64,000 nucleotides of DNA. It comes from Staphylococcus pseudintermedius (GTDB lineage: Bacteria > Bacillota > Bacilli > Staphylococcales > Staphylococcaceae). Within the stretch, counting starts at the first letter, position 1; each line of letters begins with the position of its first letter. Where the stretch lies: contig NZ_MLGE02000012.1 in NCBI RefSeq assembly GCF_001792775.2, positions 1 through 64,000 of the forward strand, written 5' to 3'. Shown here piece after piece: positions 39,337 to 47,583 of the stretch. The position numbers were made by a program, and so were the translations under genes. The notes beneath the pieces are model-generated. The model did no database searches. It saw only the letters and a list, made by a program, of their open reading frames with translations, and had not been told where the DNA came from.

Positions 39337-40146
39337 CTATATATAATCTAGAATTCTCTTTCTAAATTTCATGTGAATCACTGAGCCAATTATAATAAGT
39401 AATAGCGTTGTGACCCAAAAATAGATATGATCAGACCAAGTGCCATAAACGGCTGTTTGAGAGTGAACTAATGCTGTACGATACACACCAATAAGATATG
39501 CAAAAGGATTCAAACTTGCTAACTTTGCTAAAATGCCATGTTGTTCCTCAAGCACCCAAAAAATAGGTGTGAGAAAGAAAAGCATTCGAATAATATTTTG
39601 CAATAAATTTTTAGTATCTCTTACAATAACAGTAAGCGTACTCATTATTAAAGAAATGCCAAAGATAATTGAAAAGGCTCCTATCATAAAATAAACGAAC
39701 CAAAAATAATGCCACCATGGTACATAATGGTTAATCACAGAAATTACAAAAACGATGGTTGTTGTAATCAGTAAATTAATCATATTGTTCGTCAGTGCAA
39801 TAGATATAAAAATAGAAGACGGGAATTTCATCTTAGCTAACAAACCAATATTTTTTTGAATCGCTGAAGCACCAGAATTGATACCTTGGGAAATGAAAAG
39901 CCAAGGAAATAGACCTGAAATCAAGTGAACAATAAATGGCACACCCATCACTAATCCGGAACTTCCTCTTAATCCAAGACCAAAAACAATATAGTAGATA
40001 ATCACTTGGAGAACGGGTTGCAAAATATTCCAAAAGATACCTAAATAATGATTGGCATATTGACTTTTCATGTTATAGATAGCTAATTTAGAAATTTTAG
40101 GTAAATTGACAATTTGTTCTTTAAATATTTCTATGATTGCTCTCAT
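39337..40146 (-). CDS. TagG-like ABC-2 polysaccharide export permease
   Basis: A 269-residue ABC-2-type permease with six hydrophobic helices. The opening NMKSQYANHYLGIFWNILQPVLQ is the typical TagG/RfbA/KpsM amphipathic entry to TM1, and SSGLVMGVPFIVHLISGLFPWLF and NPFAYLIGVYRTALV are conserved in the family. It pairs with the TagH-like ATPase. It overlaps the asparagine-synthase-like gene by 4 nt. Its substrate should be an undecaprenyl-linked polymer. Confidence 0.92.
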   Translation of the reverse strand: MRAIIEIFKEQIVNLPKISKLAIYNMKSQYANHYLGIFWNILQPVLQVIIYYIVFGLGLRGSSGLVMGVPFIVHLISGLFPWLFISQGINSGASAIQKNIGLLAKMKFPSSIFISIALTNNMINLLITTTIVFVISVINHYVPWWHYFWFVYFMIGAFSIIFGISLIMSTLTVIVRDTKNLLQNIIRMLFFLTPIFWVLEEQHGILAKLASLNPFAYLIGVYRTALVHSQTAVYGTWSDHIYFWVTTLLLIIIGSVIHMKFRKRILDYI

Positions 40147-42014
40147 TCTATGACCTTCTTATTTGCGTAAATTTCTTTGATTTCAAATTTAGCTGCTTCT
40201 ATCCAAGACTTCTTATCGATATCCTTAGTCGACTGGATTGCAATGCACATTTTCGAACCCGGTGCTATTGATTTTTCAACGCTTTCATACGCTAAGTCAA
40301 CGATATCGTATTTCATGTTATCAATAGTGATAAATATACGTGCTCTGCCTTTATTATTTTTATAAAAAGTACGCATCGAAATTTGAACTGACTCACCACT
40401 TTGATTCTCAATATTTAAATGATATCGTTCGCTCTCAACAAACTTTCTACGCTTCAATTTAAAATGCACCCTTTGCTGTTGAAATACACGATTAAAATCT
40501 TGTGTTTCATAACTGAGTTTCATGTTTTGTGCATTTATTTTATTTGTTTGACATTCTTCCAGCTGTTTTTCAATCATTTGATACTTTTCATATAAATTGA
40601 CTTTTGTATTTACACCAAAAAAATGAAGTAACGGCCAGCGTTGTTCAATCACTGACTTGTGAAATGCAAGATTCTTTCTATCTTCGTAATTCATACATAT
40701 CAATTGAAATAAAATAAACCTACAATTAATTAAGTTATACACATCCATGTAAGGATCACTTTCTTGAATAATGGCACTATGCCAACCATTCATCTTAGAC
40801 TCTAGGTATAATACATCACATGGATGATACCCTTTATCCAAAAATGAGAAGAGTGCGTTTCTATTGATAAATTGGGTTAATGCTTGTTGAATCCACGCCA
40901 TCTCTTTGATAGGCGACCATTTTTTCAGCTCGTCTACAAAGTCATAGATGTCATGATGTTGCGCTTCAAGTTTCAAAGGTCTTATCCCTTTTGCAAGCTC
41001 AAAAATTGTCGACTTGACATGGGCTACACCTTGAAACTGAGCATCTTGGCTATAGTGATTAATCATATTTTTAGAATGACTCGATTCATAATGTGCGTAT
41101 AATTCAGCGACTTCTTTTTTTCCTTGATTGTTATCAATATTAAAAAAGTGATGGTTTAAATTAAGTTGATCAACGAGAAATTGTACAGCTTTTTGATCAG
41201 TATCATAAATATTCTTTTGTGCACGAGTAATTTTTTGTTCATCAGTTCTTAAATAAGTGAAAAATAAAGTATGTGATAGCTTGTTTTTCAGCAATGCAAG
41301 TGACACCCGTGAATCATAACCGCCCGTAAGTGACATCACAACAGGACGGTCAAGACGATAAACAAACTCAACCATCTCTGTCATCAAAGGAATGACTTGC
41401 TCTACAACATGTGCTATTTCTTGTGTCTGATAATCATCAATAGGATATACCCTTTTCAATTCATGATGATTAAGTTCAAAACGCATATTAGAATTAAATT
41501 TATAAATGTTCTCAAATTTACTAAAATCTAAGAAGCCGCGCATTTTATCCTTAATAAGTCTCTCTTCTACACCAAAGATTTGTTGAATCAATTGATGTAA
41601 CAATTTCGAATGAGAGGCATAAACCGGCTTTTCATTGTGGTAATACAGCGAAAGAAAAGAAGTTGCATCATTATAAAAATACAAGTTCTCTTCATGAGCG
41701 ATAAATAATCCGTAACTACCATTGAAAAAAGACATCTCATTTAGAAAAGAATCAGAATCAATGGGGTATTGTAGCAAATCACTTACAATCGCATTAACCG
41801 GTTTCTTGCTGTCTCTCACATCTACGAGCTCCCCAAGAATAAATATATGATAATCTTGAAATGACAACGAATAATACCGAAAATCTCTAGTAAAATAAAT
41901 TGTTTTGTGATTGATATTGAAACGATTGTACCCATCAAGATCATAGTTTTTTTCGTCTTGAAGAATAAAGTAACTTTTAGAAAAATTGATTAAATGTAAG
42001 TGATTGTGCATCAT
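40143..42014 (-). CDS. Asparagine-synthase-like enzyme with degenerate glutaminase half
   Basis: A 623-residue protein. The C-terminal synthetase domain has a PP-loop-like ATP motif MSLTGGYDSRVSLALL (about residue 230), close to the SGGxDS of asparagine synthetases. The N-terminal half resembles the glutaminase fold, with FFNGSYGLFIAHEENLYFYND and FLSLYYHNEKPVYASHSK. It lacks the N-terminal catalytic cysteine: the protein begins MMHNHLHLIN. So it either uses free ammonia or another amine, or has lost amidation chemistry. A C-terminal extra region follows from about residue 510, beta-rich by eye. In bacterial O-antigen clusters, AsnB-like proteins such as WbpS convert uronic acids to uronamides. 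The neighbouring UDP-ManNAc dehydrogenase makes a suitable uronic acid, so amidation of ManNAcA is a reasonable inference. Confidence 0.75.
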   Translation of the reverse strand: MMHNHLHLINFSKSYFILQDEKNYDLDGYNRFNINHKTIYFTRDFRYYSLSFQDYHIFILGELVDVRDSKKPVNAIVSDLLQYPIDSDSFLNEMSFFNGSYGLFIAHEENLYFYNDATSFLSLYYHNEKPVYASHSKLLHQLIQQIFGVEERLIKDKMRGFLDFSKFENIYKFNSNMRFELNHHELKRVYPIDDYQTQEIAHVVEQVIPLMTEMVEFVYRLDRPVVMSLTGGYDSRVSLALLKNKLSHTLFFTYLRTDEQKITRAQKNIYDTDQKAVQFLVDQLNLNHHFFNIDNNQGKKEVAELYAHYESSHSKNMINHYSQDAQFQGVAHVKSTIFELAKGIRPLKLEAQHHDIYDFVDELKKWSPIKEMAWIQQALTQFINRNALFSFLDKGYHPCDVLYLESKMNGWHSAIIQESDPYMDVYNLINCRFILFQLICMNYEDRKNLAFHKSVIEQRWPLLHFFGVNTKVNLYEKYQMIEKQLEECQTNKINAQNMKLSYETQDFNRVFQQQRVHFKLKRRKFVESERYHLNIENQSGESVQISMRTFYKNNKGRARIFITIDNMKYDIVDLAYESVEKSIAPGSKMCIAIQSTKDIDKKSWIEAAKFEIKEIYANKKVIE

Positions 42015-42023
42015 CTAACCCCC

Positions 42024-44585
42024 TTATAGATGTTTCACTTCTTTTTTTAACGTTTTAATATAATCATCTAATTCAACATCGTGCGGTCTCTCATACTTTT
42101 CATACAGATGATAAATATCTAAAAAACGTTTTACAGCTTCTTCTCGTTCCTCACTTTTCACTATATCTAGTCTTGGTTTATACCAGCCCTTCACATACAA
42201 ATTAAAGCGCTGTTCCATATACGCATCCATGAGATGATGTTGTTCTAAAAAAGGAATACGTTCAAGCTCTAGTTTGTAATACTTATCAAACAATTTTTTT
42301 GAGATTGAATTCGTAACCGACCCACTTACCGCAGCATAATACATGTGTATAGGAACTTTGATGCCCAATACTTTTTTAGAATATAACATCAACTCTTGAA
42401 AGAATACGGTGTCTTGCCCTGCTGCACCTTCAACCATTTTAATGTTATTATTTTTGATGACATTCGCTTTGACCATTAAGGCCTGAATACTTTGAGCCCG
42501 TAACCCTGCATTTTTCAAAAACTTTTTTGTATTTGTGATTAATGCATTGTCGTTATTATACTTTTTTATCGTACCGTGATAATTAAAGACGGATCTTTTA
42601 CGATTGTCCTCTTTAATAATATTACCTATGACCATATCAAGAGATGAATCTTCTTTTAATTTTTCATACAGTTGTGCGTATCCATCACCTATCGCTTCAT
42701 TATCAGGATCTAAATACGTAATGTATGGTGTAGAGGCGAGTTCCACACCTTTATTTCTTGGTCTCGAAGCACTACCTGAGCCAGATTCAAATCGATAATA
42801 AACGATATTAGGATATTTTCGTCTTAATCTTTGAATAACATGACGCGTTTCTTCGTCAGTTGAACCATCATCGACAAAAATAATTTCAAATCTGTTGAAC
42901 AAAGAAGATCGTCTCAAACTACGCATACACTTATCTTCTAAGTAGCGCCCATTATTATGAATTGGTACGATTACACTGACTAAATCATTTTTACTTAAAA
43001 TTTGCTTTTCATTGTAAAATAATTCGGCATCATCTAATGTATAACCGATTTGATAGTCCCCTGATTGATAAGCCTGAGCATCAAATAAAGTTAAATATTT
43101 GTCATGATACGTATCGGTATAGTCATGCACTTGATAGTCGGCGGTTAACACCTTTTGAACAAAATCGACATCTGTGTAATAAAACGCACTGATTAAATCA
43201 GCTAAGTAATATTCTTCATAAATGTAGTTCTCATCAAAAAATGTAATAAAATCCAACTCATGTATACGATCATTCAGTTCTTGTTCGGTCAGCAATATTT
43301 TCTTCACATTCATTTGACGCTTAAACATTTCAATTAAAGCTTCTGTCCTTTCTTTCACTACAACACCGATTACGGGTTGCATAGAAGCGCTTGTTAAACC
43401 GATGAAGTTAGCAATTTCGTCAATTCGGTGATATGTCGTATTTTCCAACATCACATTGCGAATATTCTTTGCTTGAAACTCCCTTAATTCACTGTCCGAA
43501 TGTCGGTTTAAAATAGGTCCTACATCAGATTTATCATTCACCATAAATATATTAGGAAATTGATTGTTCACACCTACTGAATAATTAGAAATAATCAAAT
43601 TTCCGAATGCTTGTAATTCAAAGACACGATTCGCAAACATCGTCTCGGAATACTTCACAGAATTGACGTTCAGTGCCCATCTAAAAATCTTATGTACTTT
43701 CATTAGTTCATCATGACTCAATGGACCGGTAATATATGGAATGTATTTACTAGGAAATAAGTATCTTTCCCTTTCAAGATGTAAATTTCGATCAAAGATT
43801 GTTAAATCGTTACCACTTAAACTCAATCCATCAAAAATACGTGCTAAGTCTTTATTTCTTTGAGGATATTTTTTTGTCCAACTACCAGCGAATATCACTC
43901 CATCTTTATGTTTTATCGCTTCTTCAGTTCTTGTTCCAATTGGATTATGATAATGTGGGTTTACACCAAATTGTAAAACTTTAACTTTTGTATTATGGGT
44001 ATATTCAATATAATCTTGAACCATTTCTTGTGCTGTAGTAAAAATATAATCACATTTACTCGCTATATCTTTAAACAAATGAAAATTAACAGGATCTTCT
44101 TTTGAATAGAATACTAATGGAATTTGACGTTCGATTAATTCATCTAATAACAGCATAAGATGTGCACGCATTCTACTTTTAGGGCTTGCTACACCTTGCC
44201 AAGTTTCATCAATTCCTCGCCATGTCGTTGCCACGATAACAAAATCAAAGCTCAGTTTTTCAATCTCTGCGTCACTCGAAATAAAAGTAATATCCGCTGT
44301 ATCTTTAAATGAATTGAATAAGAACTCATCGGCAATGATTCCAATTTTATACTTGGCTTTTTTCAAAATTCGCGAACCGTTACTAGATTTTTCTTTTTCT
44401 AATTCATTTTTAAACTGATTGATAAAATTCAACTTGCCATTTTTTTCTAATGATTTTAAATACGTATAAACATCACTTGCATTGATTGTTTCTTCTAATC
44501 GACTTAAACCTTGTAAATAGTCAGTTTGCAGTAAACTGACCGCTTCAATCAGTTGGTCGTTCTTCGTTTGAGGTTTTTTTGACAT
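42024..44585 (-). CDS. Two-domain glycosyltransferase (GT-B-like + GT2)
   Basis: An 853-residue fusion. The N-terminal part (about residues 70-400) resembles CgeB/DUF3880-type GT-B glycosyltransferases, with YKIGIIADEFLFNSF, VLQFGVNPHYHNP, VIFAGSWTKKYPQRNKD and FANRVFELQAFGNLIISNYS. A helical link follows. The C-terminal part (about 535-760) is a GT2 with SVIVPIHNNGRYL, the DXD-like FVDDGSTDEE, RNKGVELASTPYITYLDPDNE and QDTVFFQEL. Two catalytic domains in one chain would allow alternating sugar addition, like a polymerase. The acceptor is not known. A 9-nt gap separates it from the downstream AsnB-like gene. Confidence 0.85.
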   Translation of the reverse strand: MSKKPQTKNDQLIEAVSLLQTDYLQGLSRLEETINASDVYTYLKSLEKNGKLNFINQFKNELEKEKSSNGSRILKKAKYKIGIIADEFLFNSFKDTADITFISSDAEIEKLSFDFVIVATTWRGIDETWQGVASPKSRMRAHLMLLLDELIERQIPLVFYSKEDPVNFHLFKDIASKCDYIFTTAQEMVQDYIEYTHNTKVKVLQFGVNPHYHNPIGTRTEEAIKHKDGVIFAGSWTKKYPQRNKDLARIFDGLSLSGNDLTIFDRNLHLERERYLFPSKYIPYITGPLSHDELMKVHKIFRWALNVNSVKYSETMFANRVFELQAFGNLIISNYSVGVNNQFPNIFMVNDKSDVGPILNRHSDSELREFQAKNIRNVMLENTTYHRIDEIANFIGLTSASMQPVIGVVVKERTEALIEMFKRQMNVKKILLTEQELNDRIHELDFITFFDENYIYEEYYLADLISAFYYTDVDFVQKVLTADYQVHDYTDTYHDKYLTLFDAQAYQSGDYQIGYTLDDAELFYNEKQILSKNDLVSVIVPIHNNGRYLEDKCMRSLRRSSLFNRFEIIFVDDGSTDEETRHVIQRLRRKYPNIVYYRFESGSGSASRPRNKGVELASTPYITYLDPDNEAIGDGYAQLYEKLKEDSSLDMVIGNIIKEDNRKRSVFNYHGTIKKYNNDNALITNTKKFLKNAGLRAQSIQALMVKANVIKNNNIKMVEGAAGQDTVFFQELMLYSKKVLGIKVPIHMYYAAVSGSVTNSISKKLFDKYYKLELERIPFLEQHHLMDAYMEQRFNLYVKGWYKPRLDIVKSEEREEAVKRFLDIYHLYEKYERPHDVELDDYIKTLKKEVKHL

Positions 44586-44586
44586 G

Positions 44587-45519
44587 TTACTTCCCCCATT
44601 TTTTTCTCATATTCCAATATTTAATCTGCAGTTTACCTAGTTTTGAGTTTTTTAAATTTTGATATCGTGTATAGATATTACTTTTACCCTCAATTTGATC
44701 AGGGTTAGTGTTCGATTCATTATTAATCTTGTCATTGACTAATGCAGTTAATATATTTTTAGCCTTTTTTCTTTCCGCTAAAAAATTATGAATAATATCG
44801 TTTATCTCCACATTTTCTGTTGAACTATAATCTTGCAATGAATGAAATACACGTTCAAGTTGATGCTCTACTACATGATTTAATTCAATCCAATACACTT
44901 GATTTTTTCTCTCTACCTTACCAATTCCTCTTTCTGGAAACACTAATTTCAATGTAAAGTCATCTTTCTCGCTGATGTTTTCGGCTTTTGTTTTAAGACG
45001 ACTTTCTAAATACAATTCTGCACCTTGTAATAAGTGCACATCCTCGTCCACATGATATCCTACATCTATGTCAGATGGTTTCATAAAGCCGATTAATTTA
45101 TGTTTCTCAAATAAGAGCTCATAAAATTCCCCTTTATATTTTATAAAACCTTTAGACGTTAAGAATTTGTTCTGAACTTCCTTAGTAAAACCATCTACGA
45201 ACTGATATGTAATATTTAACTCGTTTTGAATCCCTTCTTTATTCTTCACGAAAACGATTTCGTCTTGTTTATTAAAGACGTAATGAGAATTTTTTAACTT
45301 GGTCCATCCAATCTCTCTTTGCCCTTTTAAGTAGCCATAAAGTTCGCCCTCAATCATTCTCGTACTTAAAACCTTATAAACTTTATTATTAAACACTTCT
45401 ATTGCGCCTATTTCCTCATTTAAATAATCATCTCTATACACAAATTGATGTTGTGGTTCATCTAAAAATACGCTAAAAAGAATTTGGTTTTCAATGATAT
45501 ACGCTTTTAAATCATGCAT
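44587..45519 (-). CDS. Unknown cytosolic protein with GW/SH3-like segments
   Basis: A 310-residue protein with no signal peptide and no membrane helix. It contains short repeated beta-strand segments of the GW/SH3b type: YGYLKGQREIGWTKLKNS, HKLIGFMKPSDID and VYWIELNHV. The last quarter is helical and strongly charged. GW-like modules normally bind wall polymers outside the cell. Here they seem to be inside, suggesting an adaptor that binds the polymer or a sister enzyme. It ends 1 nt before the 853-residue glycosyltransferase gene, so a direct partnership is likely. I do not recognise a named family. Confidence 0.6.
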   Translation of the reverse strand: MHDLKAYIIENQILFSVFLDEPQHQFVYRDDYLNEEIGAIEVFNNKVYKVLSTRMIEGELYGYLKGQREIGWTKLKNSHYVFNKQDEIVFVKNKEGIQNELNITYQFVDGFTKEVQNKFLTSKGFIKYKGEFYELLFEKHKLIGFMKPSDIDVGYHVDEDVHLLQGAELYLESRLKTKAENISEKDDFTLKLVFPERGIGKVERKNQVYWIELNHVVEHQLERVFHSLQDYSSTENVEINDIIHNFLAERKKAKNILTALVNDKINNESNTNPDQIEGKSNIYTRYQNLKNSKLGKLQIKYWNMRKKWGK

Positions 45520-45549
45520 AAGCTAACCTCTTAAAAAATATTTTTAAAG

Positions 45550-45641
45550 AAAAATGAGCTTGTAGAAATCTAAAGTAATCGTACTTTCAACAATGATAAA
45601 GATGATATTTTATAAAGATTTCGCAATACAAACTCATTTTT
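45550..45641 (-). promoter_or_regulatory. Possible attenuator hairpin between the dehydrogenase and the rest of the cluster
   Basis: On the minus strand, AAAAAATGAGTTTGT (45627-45641) can pair with ACAAGCTCATTTTT (45550-45563) over a loop of about 63 nt and is followed by CTTT. It occupies the only sizeable gap (130 nt) inside the cluster, and could attenuate or separate expression of the dehydrogenase from the transferase and export genes. Confidence 0.35.
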
Positions 45642-45649
45642 TCTTCAAA

Positions 45650-46930
45650 TTAAATTAATTGTTTTTGATTATCAAATTCATATAAATTGCCGTAATTGTA
45701 ATATTGAACTGATTCAAATTGATTTCGAATCACATTTTTTGTATCAAAAATCACTTTATCTTTCATATTTACAAAATCGCTGTCAGTCAGTTGTTTAAAC
45801 TCTGAATGATCACTTAAAATTAAAACTAACGAAGCATCAGCCACTGCTTTTTGAATATCTTTCTCTACAAAATCTAATTCAACATGAGGGTCATATGTTA
45901 CCACCTCAAGATTCGACTCTTGACGAAGTAATTCATAAATATCAAAAGCAGGTGATTCTCGGATATCATCCACATCTCCTTTGTACGTTAAACCAAAAAC
46001 CACAATCTTATTGCCAGTTAATTCGCGCAACATATTTTTGGTTGTCTCAACGACATAAGCTGGCATGGAACGATTAATTCGACGCCCTGTTTGTATCAAC
46101 GGAGAATTTTCAGGATCCTTCGCAATGATGAAATACGGATCAACAGCTAAACAATGTCCTCCTACGCCTGGTCCTGGCAAATGAATGTTCACACGTGGAT
46201 GTTTATTTGCCATTTCGATGACATCTAATACATTAATATTTAAATGAATACTGATTTTAGCTAATTCATTCGCTAGAGCAATATTTAAATCACGGTAGGT
46301 ATTTTCCATCAATTTACTCATTTCAGCAGTACGCGCGTTTGTTTCAATCATTTCGCCTTTGACAAATGTACTATAAACACGCTTCCCTGCTTCGATACAC
46401 GCTGGTGTGATTCCACCAATAATTCGATTATTATGAATTAATTCTTCTAATATTTTCCCCGGTAGTACGCGTTCGGGACAATGAACAAGGTATAAATCTT
46501 CTCCAATTGTAAATCCGTGTTCTTCTAATAACGGTTTAACATGGTCATCCATCGTTCTCGGTGCTATTGTTGATTCAACAATCACAGTATTCCCTTTTTT
46601 CAAATAAGGAATGATGCTTTTTGTTGCACTCATGACAATTGAAATATCACAAGACTCATATTGGTCATCATTATTCGGTGTTGGCACTGCGATAATAAAC
46701 GCGTCTGCCTCTTCTGGTGTTTGTGATGCTTTAAATTTTCCCGTAGCTAATACTTCTTCATAAGCTTCTTGTAAACCTGGTTCTTCGATGTGAATATGTC
46801 CATCATTTAAACTTTTAACAGCTTCTTCGTTAATATCTACACCAATCACATCTACACCATGTTTCGCAAACATAATTGATGTGGGTAAACCAATGTATCC
46901 TAATCCTACAGTTGTAAGTTTCACTTTCAT
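45650..46930 (-). CDS. wecC: UDP-N-acetyl-D-mannosamine dehydrogenase
   Basis: A 426-residue NAD-dependent enzyme oxidising UDP-ManNAc to UDP-ManNAcA (WecC/Cap5O type). The Rossmann motif KLTTVGLGYIGLPTSIMFA opens the protein. The catalytic cysteine is in PGPGVGGHCLAVDPYFI, which is the WecC form rather than that of UDP-glucose dehydrogenases. VFGLTYKGDVDDIRESPA marks the C-terminal domain. I start at 46930 (MKVKLTTVG), with GAAAGGTG upstream; 18 codons of in-frame extension do not match the family. The UDP-GlcNAc 2-epimerase needed to make the substrate is not in the window and is presumably encoded elsewhere. Confidence 0.88.
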   Translation of the reverse strand: MKVKLTTVGLGYIGLPTSIMFAKHGVDVIGVDINEEAVKSLNDGHIHIEEPGLQEAYEEVLATGKFKASQTPEEADAFIIAVPTPNNDDQYESCDISIVMSATKSIIPYLKKGNTVIVESTIAPRTMDDHVKPLLEEHGFTIGEDLYLVHCPERVLPGKILEELIHNNRIIGGITPACIEAGKRVYSTFVKGEMIETNARTAEMSKLMENTYRDLNIALANELAKISIHLNINVLDVIEMANKHPRVNIHLPGPGVGGHCLAVDPYFIIAKDPENSPLIQTGRRINRSMPAYVVETTKNMLRELTGNKIVVFGLTYKGDVDDIRESPAFDIYELLRQESNLEVVTYDPHVELDFVEKDIQKAVADASLVLILSDHSEFKQLTDSDFVNMKDKVIFDTKNVIRNQFESVQYYNYGNLYEFDNQKQLI

Positions 46931-46984
46931 ACACCTTTCTTCCATAGAAATTGTTTTGAGTGTTTCATTTATCAACTTATTCAC

Positions 46985-47446
46985 AATGACATCTCAGTCA
47001 ATTGAACGTTATTTCTATTTTAATTTTTAAGTATATGAAGATTAATTTCAATTAAAAATACAAAATAATTCATTGTTTTACTATATTTTATAATTGAATA
47101 AACAATAAATAAACATTCTTTACCTAGTGTTTACATTGCGCTTAAAAAATATGAATTGTAATAGCTACTCTAAGGAACAACGAATGATTTTAAAATAAAC
47201 TGTATAGAAATGACAAATTAAATGAAAAACACTCTTATTGCATTCAGCCGAATTACAAAAGAGTGCTTTTAGTAGTCAATGCTCATTTCAACTAAACCGT
47301 TTTTATAAAATGAGTCATTTCCCTATTCACAATTATTCAATTGTTAGAAATCTTTATCTGCCATGATGCATATGTTATTTAAAAGAAAACGCCAAATATT
47401 TCAGTGCCTGGTTTATAATTGTTTTGATCGTCACTATAAGCATTAA
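46985..47446. other. AT-rich intergenic region upstream of the polysaccharide cluster
   Basis: Very AT-rich, with no supportable ORF. It must carry the cluster promoter, but no clear -35/-10 pair stands out. A hairpin at 47225-47269 (CACTCTT with AAGAGTG, bordered by A- and T-runs) could be a terminator or a small RNA end. Confidence 0.5.
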
Positions 47447-47499
47447 AAAAGAGCGATATGGAAGTCAATACATTTCTTTAGACTTCCGTATCGCTCTTT
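47447..47499. terminator. Terminator after pgcA (bidirectional)
   Basis: A stem of about 19 bp (47447-47466 with 47481-47499, one G-U), a 14-nt loop, and A- and T-runs at both ends. It ends pgcA transcription on the minus strand and isolates it from the cluster. Confidence 0.82.
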
Positions 47500-47583
47500 C
47501 AATAATTTAACGTTCCCAAAAACAATTAAAAATAGTTCATTCAACAGCATTCTATTGCGTCAAAGATACGTTCGATGCTCGAG

